From assembly GCA_002483345.1 (NCBI GenBank), contig DLHS01000016.1, forward strand, positions 119,536-183,535: a stretch of 64,000 bases of DNA. Direction: 5' to 3'. The notes under the pieces were generated by a model. It saw only the letters and a program-made list of their open reading frames with translations. It searched no databases and was not told the DNA's origin. Within the stretch, counting starts at the first letter, position 1. Every line of letters begins with the position of its first letter. Below are positions 54,274 through 62,313 of this stretch, piece after piece. A program made the position numbers and the translations under genes. The stretch is from Bacteroidetes bacterium UBA7662. GTDB lineage: Bacteria > Bacteroidota > Bacteroidia > UBA7662.

Positions 54274-54391
54274 GGGTTGTACGGGACGGGTTGTACGGGA
54301 CGGGTTGTACGGGACGGGTTTCATTATAGGGTACGGTCGGGTTTCATTATAGGTACGGTCGAGACCGTACCCTATAATGAAACCCGACCCG
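54274..54391. repeat. tandem 14-mers plus perfect inverted repeat
   Basis: Three exact GGGTTGTACGGGAC units (54274-54315) are followed by a 23-nt unit at 54316-54338 and a near-copy lacking one G at 54339-54360. A perfect inverted copy of the 23-mer lies at 54363-54385; pairing extends to 29 nt with one mismatch. It lies between the ArsR gene and the MBL-rhodanese gene. There is no T-run, so it is not a plain terminator. Confidence 0.85.
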
Positions 54392-54444
54392 ATTTTGAAC
54401 TAAGCGCATCATTCCGTTGCTTTACAATTTCAAGCCCACCACCT

Positions 54445-55830
54445 ATGTACATCGAACAGCTTTACACGAACTGTTTGGCGGAAGCCGCCTATTATATTGA
54501 ATCTGAAGGCGAGGCCATTGTAATAGATCCCATCCGGGAAACGAAACCTTATCTGGAACTGGCGGCCAAAAGAAACAGCCGCATCCGTTACATCTTCGAA
54601 ACTCATTTTCATGCTGATTTTGTGAGTGGACACCTCGATCTTGCCAAAGAAAGCGGCGCTACCATTGTATTCGGGCCAGGGGCAGAAACAGCATACGATA
54701 CCCATACCGGTAAAGACGGTGAGCGTTTTAAAATAGGTAAAATCAGTCTGGAACTGTTGCATACCCCGGGCCATACCCCTGAATCAAGCTGTTACCTGCT
54801 CCGGGATGAAAACGACTCCCCGGTAGCTGTTTTCACCGGCGATACATTGTTTGTCGGTGATGTTGGCCGCCCCGACCTCGCCATCAAAAGCAATCTCACC
54901 CAAAACGACCTGGCAGGTATGCTGTATGATTCGCTGCGCACCAAACTTATGCCACTGCCCGATGTGGTGACCGTTTATCCGGCACATGGGGCCGGGTCGA
55001 GCTGTGGCAAAAACATCGGTAAGGAAACTTTCTCGACCATCGGACAACAAAAGGCCACCAACTACGCCTTGCAACCCATGAGCAAGGCTGATTTTATCAT
55101 CGCAGTAACAGAAGGGCTGAGCGCCCCGCCTGCTTATTTCTTCCAGGATGCCATGATCAATAAAAACGGTTATGATTCACTGGAAGTGGTCAAAAAACGC
55201 AACATCAAAGCCCTGTCTGCCACGGAATTAAAAAGTCTGATGGAAAACGGCAGCCTGCCCCTCGATACACGTCCGGTGCTTGAATTTGAAAAAGGATTTA
55301 TCACCGGCAGCATCAGCATCGGGCTCGACGGGCAGTTTGCCATCTGGGCCGCAACTGTGCTCGACATCCGGCAACCCCTCCTTGTAGTGGTTGAAAGTGC
55401 TGAAAAAGCAGAAGAGGCTATCACCCGGCTGGCCCGGGTAGGCTATGAACGTGTCGACGGATACTTTGTATACAACGAACCCGGATTGCTGAAGGCCGGC
55501 ATGACCCTTGATTCCCTGACGTCTGTCTCACCACAACAGGCTGTTGGTCTTCTGGAAGAAGGTGTACAACTGCTCGACGTGCGTAAACCCGGTGAATATG
55601 CCGGCGGGCATGTGGCAGAAGCACTACACATCTGCCTTTCTACCCTTAACCAGGAAATGGACAAAGTTTCCCGTAACCAACCCTATCTGGTACATTGTGC
55701 CGGTGGCTACCGTTCTGTAATTGCTGCAAGTTTGCTCAAAAGAGCCGGATATACGCAGTTATTCAATATTTACGGTGGCTGGTCGGCCATGAAAAATGTA
55801 CCCGGATTTAACATTACCACCCACGCTTAA
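54445..55830 (+). CDS. MBL-fold hydrolase fused to rhodanese domains (persulfide dioxygenase-like)
   Basis: 461 aa from the ATG at 54445. The frame is open upstream to 54277, but that extension is translated repeat DNA and MYIEQLYTNCLAEAAYYIES is the family N-terminus. MBL domain at 1-250 with THFHADFVSGH (Phe in place of the last His of HxHxDH, usual in this subfamily), HTPGHTPES and YPAHGAGS. Rhodanese domains at about 260-355 (inactive, no Cys) and 360-460 with active Cys in VHCAGGYRS. Likely oxidises glutathione persulfide and handles sulfane sulfur together with the next gene. Confidence 0.9.
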   Translation: MYIEQLYTNCLAEAAYYIESEGEAIVIDPIRETKPYLELAAKRNSRIRYIFETHFHADFVSGHLDLAKESGATIVFGPGAETAYDTHTGKDGERFKIGKISLELLHTPGHTPESSCYLLRDENDSPVAVFTGDTLFVGDVGRPDLAIKSNLTQNDLAGMLYDSLRTKLMPLPDVVTVYPAHGAGSSCGKNIGKETFSTIGQQKATNYALQPMSKADFIIAVTEGLSAPPAYFFQDAMINKNGYDSLEVVKKRNIKALSATELKSLMENGSLPLDTRPVLEFEKGFITGSISIGLDGQFAIWAATVLDIRQPLLVVVESAEKAEEAITRLARVGYERVDGYFVYNEPGLLKAGMTLDSLTSVSPQQAVGLLEEGVQLLDVRKPGEYAGGHVAEALHICLSTLNQEMDKVSRNQPYLVHCAGGYRSVIAASLLKRAGYTQLFNIYGGWSAMKNVPGFNITTHA

Positions 55831-55839
55831 CCCCAACCT

Positions 55840-56154
55840 ATGTTTGACAACCTCAGCAGTCAGCCCTTTGCTGATGCACTTGCCGGCGACACCAACGCTG
55901 TGCTCTTAGATGTACGTACGGCCACCGAATACGAAGAAGGCCATCTCCGGGATGCCCTCAACATAGATGTGATGCAGCCTGATTTTTCGCTGAATGTAAT
56001 GGATCTGGACCCTGCTAAAAATTACTATGTATACTGCCGCTCCGGAGGCAGAAGCAGTCAGGCCTGTATGATCATGGCCAGTGCAGGCATTACCGGTAAA
56101 CTTACCAACCTGCAAGGTGGCATACTTGGCTGGACAGGTGAAGTAATCCGTTAA
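55840..56154 (+). CDS. single-domain rhodanese
   Basis: 104 aa. LLDVRTATEYEEGHLRDALNI and active-site loop YCRSGGRSSQA carrying the catalytic Cys. It lies 9 nt after the MBL-rhodanese gene and should accept or donate sulfane sulfur in the same pathway. Cytosolic. Overlaps the convergent GNAT-ABM gene by 4 nt. Confidence 0.92.
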   Translation: MFDNLSSQPFADALAGDTNAVLLDVRTATEYEEGHLRDALNIDVMQPDFSLNVMDLDPAKNYYVYCRSGGRSSQACMIMASAGITGKLTNLQGGILGWTGEVIR

Positions 56155-56993
56155 GTGCTTTCACCGGTATCATCGGTGAAAAAGTTGTAATCACGCTCCA
56201 CCCTGCAAACCCGTACCCGGTAGGCGGCATACCAGCGGGCTCTGCCCATTTGCTGTGCCTGCCGGTGATCGAGTTGTTGCTTCCACTGCCTGATAGCTTC
56301 CTCATTTTCCCAATAGGAAATGGTGATACCCAATTGGTCGCGTACTGATTCTATCCCCAGATAACCGGGTTGCCGGCGTGCCAGCTCATCCATTGTTTCT
56401 GCCATGGCACTGTAAGCATGATCGCCTTCGGTGCGGAGGGAGGTGAAAATAACCGCATAATACGGCGTTTTCATAAGGGCAGAAATGCCATAGAAGTCGG
56501 CTGCGTTTTGTTCCATCTGAAGATAGCGAACTCCTTCCCTGTCAATAACTGTAATTGTTCTGAAGCCAGCTTTGGCATAGCAGGACCTGGCTGCCGTGTG
56601 CGATTCAAGGGGAAATATGACTGCCTTTTGCACTCCCAGGTGCCCAAACAGTTTTTCCAGAAGCTGACGCAGGGCCTTTGTGGCATAGCCCTTTCCCCAG
56701 TGCCGGCGGTCACCAATCCAGATGTCGAGCTCTGTACTGCGGCTTTCAGGATCAATGGCATTGTAATTCACCTGTCCGATTCGCTCATCGCCAAGCCAGA
56801 TGCCAAAACAGCGGCCCGCTGCCGGGTCGCTGTCGTCAAAATAATGGGGAAGATAATCATTGAACAGCGCCTCGTAAGTCGGCACCTCATCGCCATAGGC
56901 CTGCCCATAAAGGCTGGCTGTAGCATCGCTGTGGCAGCTGAGCTGATAAAAGGCCTCTTTTTCCGAGGCCGGCCAGGGCTCCAGACGTATCAT
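56151..56993 (-). CDS. GNAT acetyltransferase - ABM monooxygenase-like fusion
   Basis: 280 aa. Residues 1-170 form a GNAT domain (RIGQVNYNAID, GYATKALRQLLEKLF acetyl-CoA loop, CYAKAGFRTI). Residues about 175-270 form an antibiotic-biosynthesis-monooxygenase-type ferredoxin-like domain (YYAVIFTSLRTEGDHAYSAMAETMDELARRQPGYLG ... SYWENEEAIRQWKQQLDHRQAQQMGR ... YRVRVCRVER). Both families exist separately; the joined form in one continuous frame is unusual. Substrate unknown. Confidence 0.85.
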   Translation of the reverse strand: MIRLEPWPASEKEAFYQLSCHSDATASLYGQAYGDEVPTYEALFNDYLPHYFDDSDPAAGRCFGIWLGDERIGQVNYNAIDPESRSTELDIWIGDRRHWGKGYATKALRQLLEKLFGHLGVQKAVIFPLESHTAARSCYAKAGFRTITVIDREGVRYLQMEQNAADFYGISALMKTPYYAVIFTSLRTEGDHAYSAMAETMDELARRQPGYLGIESVRDQLGITISYWENEEAIRQWKQQLDHRQAQQMGRARWYAAYRVRVCRVERDYNFFTDDTGEST

Positions 56994-57000
56994 GTATCCG

Positions 57001-57924
57001 CTAACTCAGGCTGATGTCGAACTGAACCAGGTCGACAAATAATTGCAGGCGGTTTTCGATATCTCCGATTGTCAGGCTTTCAAGACGCTCAGGACCGAAA
57101 CGCTCCACACAAAAAGATGCCATGACCGAGCCATAAATGATGGCCCGTTTCATATTGCTGAAAGAGATGTCATGGGTTTTGGCCAGATAACCGATAAATC
57201 CGCCCGCAAAGGTATCGCCGGCGCCGGTTGGGTCAAAAACTTCTTCCAAAGGCAGTGCAGGTGCAAAAAACACTTCCGTTCCGTGGAATAACAGGGCACC
57301 ATGCTCGCCCTTTTTGATGACAAGGTATTTCGGGCCCATCGTCAGTATTTTGCGGGCGGCTTTTACCAACGAATACTCTCCGGAAAGCTGACGGGCTTCT
57401 TCATCGTTGATGGTCAGTACATCTACCAGCGCGATGGTCTGTTTGAGCTCATCGAGGGCGATATCCATCCAGAAGTTCATGGTATCCATCACCACCAGTT
57501 TAGGGCGGTTGTGGAGACGCTCCAGTACGGTACGCTGTACAGTAGGGGTCAGGTTACCAAGTAGCAGGAAATCGCAGTCCTGGTAGCTGTCGGGCAGGAT
57601 GGGATCGAAGTCTGCCAGCACATTCAATTCTGTCGTCAGGGTATCCCGGCTATTCATGTCAAGGTGGTATTTCCCAGCCCAGAAGAATGATTTTTCACCC
57701 TTTTTGATCTGCAATCCTTCCGTAGCCATGCCACGGCGGTTGAAATCGGCTATTTTCTCAGTCGGGAAGTCATCGCCCACCACAGATACAATTTTCACGT
57801 TTTTGGTAAAGAATGAAGCCGACATACCGGCATACATGGCAGCACCTCCGATGATTTTATCGGTTTTACCAAAAGGGGTTTCAATGGCGTCAAAAGCGAC
57901 TGTTCCTACAACAACGAGGCTCAT
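57001..57924 (-). CDS. PfkB-family sugar/nucleoside kinase
   Basis: 307 aa ribokinase-like fold. N-terminal GGAAMYAGMSASFF substrate motif. The C-terminal signature DPTGAGDTFAGGFIGYLA carries the catalytic Asp and anion hole. Substrate not determinable; the family includes adenosine, fructose and ribose kinases. Ends 8 nt upstream of the GNAT-ABM start on the same strand. Confidence 0.88.
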   Translation of the reverse strand: MSLVVVGTVAFDAIETPFGKTDKIIGGAAMYAGMSASFFTKNVKIVSVVGDDFPTEKIADFNRRGMATEGLQIKKGEKSFFWAGKYHLDMNSRDTLTTELNVLADFDPILPDSYQDCDFLLLGNLTPTVQRTVLERLHNRPKLVVMDTMNFWMDIALDELKQTIALVDVLTINDEEARQLSGEYSLVKAARKILTMGPKYLVIKKGEHGALLFHGTEVFFAPALPLEEVFDPTGAGDTFAGGFIGYLAKTHDISFSNMKRAIIYGSVMASFCVERFGPERLESLTIGDIENRLQLFVDLVQFDISLS

Positions 57925-58026
57925 AAGCAGATAAAAATTTTATTCGGCCACAAATATTGCACAATTAATTCTGTTCTGCTAATATTGCAGTCCCTTAGCA
58001 CAGCATAGGGAAAAGGAATGAAAAAT

Positions 58027-58100
58027 TCCTCGGTAGCTCAGCTGGTTAGAGCACTTGACTGTTAATCAGGGGGTCGTTGGTTCGAGCCCAACCCGGGGAG
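58027..58100 (+). tRNA. tRNA-Asn (GTT)
   Basis: 74-nt cloverleaf. Acceptor TCCTCGG/CCGGGGA (one T-G pair), D arm GCTCAGCTGGTTAGAGC, anticodon stem CTTGA/TCAGG with loop CTGTTAA (anticodon GTT), and T arm GTTGG-TTCGAGC-CCAAC. CCA is not encoded. Confidence 0.95.
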
Positions 58101-58105
58101 CAAGG

Positions 58106-58129
58106 AAGCCGCACAATGTGCGGCTTTTT
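58106..58129 (+). terminator. terminator after tRNA-Asn
   Basis: Perfect 9-bp stem AAGCCGCAC/GTGCGGCTT with an AAT loop, running into five T (58125-58129). Confidence 0.85.
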
Positions 58130-58146
58130 GCATTTAAGAAGTTTCC

Positions 58147-58218
58147 AGATCCGCTGGTTAGCGCCCCGCAAGTGCGGGATGAATCAGGGGGTTCCCGAAG
58201 CTTCGGGATTCGAGCCCA
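58147..58218 (+). pseudogene. degenerate tRNA-Asn copy carrying two palindromes
   Basis: Collinear pieces of the intact tRNA-Asn are recognisable: GCTGGTTAG (D arm), AATCAGGGGGT (anticodon 3' stem and variable region) and TTCGAGCCCA (T loop/stem). Between them the anticodon 5' half is replaced by CCCGCA-AG-TGCGGG (58165-58178). The T-arm 5' half is replaced by the 16-nt perfect palindrome TCCCGAAGCTTCGGGA (58193-58208). It cannot fold as a tRNA. Confidence 0.75.
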
Positions 58219-58380
58219 GACCACACTTATTATTCCCGTATTAGCTTGGCTTTTACACCTGGTGAGCTGTCGAACAAAATAACTTTTTGTTTTCCACGCG
58301 AAGTTTATTGCAGATGCTGCATCTGGTCAGAAGTCTGAAAAACCGCTGTTAACTTCTCAGCCAATTCAAAACATTCCGCT

Positions 58381-58701
58381 ATGTTCTACATTTACATCCT
58401 TTACAATAGTACAGCAAACAAATACTATCTGGGACACAGCCAGGGGCCCTGGAAACGACTGGAGCAACACAACAGCTTCAGGGAATAAGTACACCGGTAA
58501 GTACAAAGATTGGGAGCTTAAGGCTGTTTTTGAGGCCTCCCCTGTCAAGGATGAAACTGACCGATTGGAAAATTCATCCAGAGACAAAAAAGCAAACAAC
58601 TGCTGCTGAAATTAATCGATGATACCTTTATTCCTACAGCAAAACTTGCCCGGCTGGTGAGCATATCACCTATACGGATTGAAGTTGTGACAAACACTTA
58701 A
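58381..58701 (+). pseudogene. GIY-YIG endonuclease gene with two frameshifts
   Basis: MFYIYILYNSTANKYYLGH is the GIY-YIG N-terminus. An extra G in a GGG run near 58484 ends that frame. The next frame continues NKYTGKYKDWELKAVFEASP. Loss of one A in an A-run near 58570 shifts again to KFIQRQKSKQLLLKLIDDTF and IPTAKLARLVSISPIR, ending at TAA 58701. Joined, the pieces give a full-length small GIY-YIG protein of the kind common in Bacteroidota. Each break is a single-base homopolymer change. Confidence 0.8.
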
Positions 58702-58922
58702 GCCTCTCCGGACACTTTATTTATAGCAATGAGCTTAGTGTGCTTCCGATGGACAAAGCCGTATACAGAAATACCGTAAGCTTTGACGGAGATTGTCAGG
58801 ATACCTTCCACCAGCTTCTGGCAAAGGGCTCGTCTCTCATCCATGAGCCAGAAAAATGCTCAAAATCTCATTCTATCTGACCCTCCTTGCACAATTAATC
58901 AAATTGATTGAACTTTAGTCAA
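58702..58922 (+). other. intergenic DNA without recognisable gene
   Basis: A 57-codon open stretch without a good start (containing SGHFIYSNELSVLPMDKAVY) ends at a TGA near 58880. I do not recognise it; it may be more decayed coding sequence. Confidence 0.3.
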
Positions 58923-59447
58923 ATGAACCCCTTCCACCACCCACCTCCCCTTCACAACGAAAAAGTTACGCTAGTTCCGTTAAAAGCAACTGATTTTGAC
59001 GAGCTGTTTGCGCTGGCGGGCGACCCGCTGGTGTGGATACAACATCCCAACCCCAATCGGTACCGGCGGGCGGATTTTATGAAGTACTTCGAGGGCGCGC
59101 TTGATTCAAAAGGTGCCTACAAAATTGCAGATACTGTCACCGGTAAAACCATCGGCTGCAGCAGGTTTTACGGTTACGATGAAGCCACCTCAGTTGTACT
59201 GGTGGGTTATACTTTTTATGGCCATAAGTATTGGGGGCAAGGACATAATCCTGCCGCCAAAAGCCTGATGCTGGAATATGCTTTCCGCTTTGTGAAACAA
59301 GTTCAGTTGCATGTGGGCGCCGCCAACCTGCGGTCACAGATTGCCGTAGAGCGTTTGGGGGCCATAAAAATTGAAGAAAGGGTAATTACCTATTATGGAG
59401 AGCTGGATAGTTTGAATTTTGTGTACGCCCTCAACCGGGAGCCGTAA
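58923..59447 (+). CDS. GNAT-family N-acetyltransferase (RimJ/RimL-like)
   Basis: 174 aa from the ATG at 58923; an in-frame TTG 15 nt earlier is less likely. The order VTLVPLKATDFDELFALAGDP, SRFYGYDEATSVVLVGYTFY, KYWGQGHNPAAKSLMLEYAF and AVERLGAIKIEER matches RimJ/RimL-type GNATs; the acetyl-CoA loop is WGQGHNPAAK. The only intact protein gene in the decay zone downstream of tRNA-Asn. Confidence 0.85.
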   Translation: MNPFHHPPPLHNEKVTLVPLKATDFDELFALAGDPLVWIQHPNPNRYRRADFMKYFEGALDSKGAYKIADTVTGKTIGCSRFYGYDEATSVVLVGYTFYGHKYWGQGHNPAAKSLMLEYAFRFVKQVQLHVGAANLRSQIAVERLGAIKIEERVITYYGELDSLNFVYALNREP

Positions 59448-59682
59448 TTCAAAATTTAAGATTTGAACATTCAAAACTGGGTTCTTTCCAGGGACAGAAG
59501 TGCTGGCATTATATCAGCTTTATTGCGGTTATTAATGTGTTCGAAAACAGCATAACTCCTGCTTAGATAATGACTTACCGAACGGAGTACCTGCTTTCGA
59601 AAGGTCCGTATATTCGTTTTGATATTTTGAGCTTATATGCAGATTTTACAACTGCATTCTGTATCCTCCAAAAGCCCGAAAC

Positions 59683-60116
59683 ATGGCACGCACCTCTGCC
59701 TACCTCAACTTTGCCAGAGAAACTGAAGCAGCTTTTTTGTTCTACCAAGCTATATTTGGCGGAGTATTTGGCGCATCCGGCATTTCCCGGTTTGGAGATA
59801 TGCCCCTTATGGAAGGTATGCCACCAATGGCTGAAGCAGATAAAATCTGGTGATGCACATCGGGTTGACCATCACCGGCGGGCATAAACTGATGGGTACA
59901 GACGCTCCGGAAAGTATGGGTTTTACTGTGCTTCAGGGAAACAATGTCAACCTCAACCTGGAACCCGATACCGGGGAAGAAACCGATCGGCTGTTTACGC
60001 TACTTTCTGCCGGAGGCAAGGTCACTTTGCCACTCAGGGAGGTGTTCTGGGGTGCCTACTTCGGCAGCTGCACCGATAAATTCGGTATCAACTGGCTGTT
60101 TAACTGCGAAAACTGA
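59683..60116 (+). pseudogene. VOC/PhnB-like glyoxalase-fold gene with one frameshift
   Basis: MARTSAYLNFARETEAAFLF through GMPPMAEADK reads from 59683, then hits TGA at 59851. The second half (VMHIGLTITGGHKLMGTDAPE ... WGAYFGSCTDKFGINWLF) is in another frame from about 59847 to 60116. Restoring one A in the AAAA run at 59842-59845 yields DKNLVMH, the continuous sequence expected for the family. Otherwise full length (about 144 aa). Either recently inactivated or a sequencing error. Confidence 0.8.
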
Positions 60117-60139
60117 CTTAATCTTCGGGTCGGGCAGCT

Positions 60140-61069
60140 TTATTCCCAACTTCCCAGCAGTTCATCTGAAACCACCAGTTTTTTGGGTGTTAACGTACCT
60201 TTGTACCTTTTGGTGGCAAAGAGAAACTCTCCCCGTACTTCTTTGGTCGTAACCATGAGTCGGTACGGCTCTTTGTGCCTGCATTTGTCTTTGCGTTTAC
60301 GTTTGCATTTGTGCGTTTTCTTGTAAATCACAAAATCTCTTACCCTGTACGCCTGGATACTGTCTTTTATTTCCCTGGAGATGACAACATCTCTGTTTTT
60401 ATCAATTTGATTAAATACAAGCCCGCTGTCAGACCCTGTATCAAGTATATCCCTGATACTGATCATGAGTGGTTCCTCTCCTGAATTGCCGTAACCTTCA
60501 CGCCCTTCCAAACCCGTATAACTGATTTCGTCCAGCACAACTGCCTTGCCAGAAAATGTAGCTTTATACACCAGATCGGTTTCATCTACTGTAAAACAAA
60601 CCTTTATCCCTTTTGCAGTGCGTACCCATTGCCCAACATAAATTGACCATACCGGTTTTAAGTGGAGTTTGCTTGAATCATTAAAGTACTTCTCCGTAAA
60701 GCTCCTTTTAAGCAGCGGCATCGTAATGAGGTAAAGCGACACCCCTTTGTTTTTACCAGCAGATATTCCTTCCAGATAGAGATAGGTTTCTTCGTCTATT
60801 TTACGTTTATCAGCTTTATCCAGCCTGTTCTCGGTACTGCTTACCTGTGTGTAGCGGCGAAAAGGTATGTCGGAATACTCCCGTTCCTCTGTGATTCCCT
60901 GAATCACAAGCTCTTCTTTTATCTGCAAACTGAACATATCAGCTGCATCAAACGGAATGGAATGTTTTTTAACATACGCGGCAGGAACCTCTTTTAAGAG
61001 ATAAAAATTCTGCCTCAGATCCGTACAGGCACTCAATAATAAAGTGGTTAAGGCAAGTAAATATTTCAT
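60140..61069 (-). CDS. hypothetical lipoprotein
   Basis: 309 aa from the ATG at 61069 (MKYLLALTTLLLSAC; lipobox LLSAC); an ATG four codons upstream is also possible. A Lys/Arg/Cys-rich stretch near the C-terminus (KKTHKCKRKRKDKCRHKEPYR) interrupts an otherwise beta-rich protein. No family recognised. It starts 1 nt after the stop of the upstream secreted protein, so both are one transcription unit. Confidence 0.65.
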   Translation of the reverse strand: MKYLLALTTLLLSACTDLRQNFYLLKEVPAAYVKKHSIPFDAADMFSLQIKEELVIQGITEEREYSDIPFRRYTQVSSTENRLDKADKRKIDEETYLYLEGISAGKNKGVSLYLITMPLLKRSFTEKYFNDSSKLHLKPVWSIYVGQWVRTAKGIKVCFTVDETDLVYKATFSGKAVVLDEISYTGLEGREGYGNSGEEPLMISIRDILDTGSDSGLVFNQIDKNRDVVISREIKDSIQAYRVRDFVIYKKTHKCKRKRKDKCRHKEPYRLMVTTKEVRGEFLFATKRYKGTLTPKKLVVSDELLGSWE

Positions 61070-61070
61070 G

Positions 61071-62108
61071 CTAAAATGCATTTAAACTTCTGAACTGATA
61101 TTCCATTATAAAAGCCCTGTGGGGGCCAAGCGGAGAGGCATGGTAAGGCATCCTGCCAAAAAAATGGATCAGGTTCTGAACATCCGTTTTAACAGGTTGA
61201 TATTTGGAATACCCCAGCAGCAGGCCGTTGCGCATCCCAAAGCGGTATTGAAAACGACTCTGGTTGTAAAACTGCTCCCCCTTTTTGGCATAGGGCAGAT
61301 TATCAATCTGAAGCATGGTCCCCAATTCATATAAAAGGGGTTGGTATCCGCTGAATTTATCATAACGCATAGCCGCACTTACGAACGGCAATCCACCCTG
61401 AGCATAGTAAAACCCTAATTCGCCTGAACCTGTCCAGTAACGGTCAAAGCGATCCCCTAATCCGATGCCTCCAAACGGGGGGCCGTCATTGGCATAATAA
61501 AGATTGAGGAAATTGAGACCGATTGACACAAAACCGAGTTGCTGGTTCCGTTTATGATTGATCCCGTTGATAAAGTAGGACCCAAGGCTTACGGAATAAT
61601 CAAAAGGATTGTAAAGGGCACCCATAGACTGGCCGATACTGACAAACAGCGGCCTTCCATTGAGTGGCAGGGTATTCCCAAAACCTACACCGAGCAAGGG
61701 AATGTTTCTCCATTCTACATTGATTTTATTACGCTCGGTATTAAGAAGAGAGGAGCCAAGTCCCCCCCTGTATAATTCAATCTCTGTCTGAAAACCACCA
61801 ATGGCATGCCATTGATGCTGCGAGACAACCTGAGCCAGCGCAAAAGATGAAAATAACCGAAAGGCACTTTTCCTTTTTTTGTTTAGTTCCACATGCAAAC
61901 CAATGCTGACTCCCCAGACTGCCTTTTTTTGCTCAATCATCATTTTGCGAAAACCGTCCAGCTGGGTACTTATGTCATCGTTGGGAATGGGCTGTCCATG
62001 TAAAGCCGGAGAAAAAAACAGGGTGCCTGCCAGAAGCAGGGAGATCAGTGAAATTCGTTTATGTATCAAAGCCTTGTTTTGACACAACTTACCGTGACAT
62101 TTTTTCAT
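61071..62108 (-). CDS. secreted protein, weakly similar to polymorphic toxin type 23 domain
   Basis: 345 aa. Long signal region (about 1-39, LLAGTLFFSPALHGQ). The central part NPFDYSVSLGSYFINGINHK, LGFVSIGLNFLNLYYANDGP and GLGDRFDRYWTGSGELGFYY recalls the ND-PF-GLGD-x2-DRY-T core I associate with the polymorphic toxin type 23 family. The Gly/aromatic strand pattern and the final strand ending MEYQFRSLNAF also fit an outer-membrane barrel. Both readings are inference. Followed by a lipoprotein gene in the same unit. Confidence 0.55.
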   Translation of the reverse strand: MKKCHGKLCQNKALIHKRISLISLLLAGTLFFSPALHGQPIPNDDISTQLDGFRKMMIEQKKAVWGVSIGLHVELNKKRKSAFRLFSSFALAQVVSQHQWHAIGGFQTEIELYRGGLGSSLLNTERNKINVEWRNIPLLGVGFGNTLPLNGRPLFVSIGQSMGALYNPFDYSVSLGSYFINGINHKRNQQLGFVSIGLNFLNLYYANDGPPFGGIGLGDRFDRYWTGSGELGFYYAQGGLPFVSAAMRYDKFSGYQPLLYELGTMLQIDNLPYAKKGEQFYNQSRFQYRFGMRNGLLLGYSKYQPVKTDVQNLIHFFGRMPYHASPLGPHRAFIMEYQFRSLNAF

Positions 62109-62313
62109 AAGGTTGGGAAAAGGGTCTGGTCACCGACTGAAAACAACAGTCAATCATTGAATTAAGCCAATAATCAACAAGCCTCAAAAACATTCGTCGA
62201 AATGACCCCTGGTATTCCGGCAAAAGGCCTGATTGCTCCAATTAACCTGCCAAATAGTGTAAGCTGTTGTCCGAAATAACTATGTTAGCAGGAAGCAAAT
62301 CATACTGACGTAT

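Noticed and set aside
54274..54315. CRISPR-like array
   Set aside because: Repeats are directly adjacent, only 14 nt, with no spacers and no cas genes in the window.
54277..54444. 56-residue N-terminal extension of the MBL-rhodanese protein
   Set aside because: It is translated tandem and inverted repeat DNA; the family N-terminus begins at the ATG at 54445.
59570..59887. 105-codon plus-strand ORF
   Set aside because: It overlaps the VOC pseudogene in another frame; the VOC frames explain the sequence.
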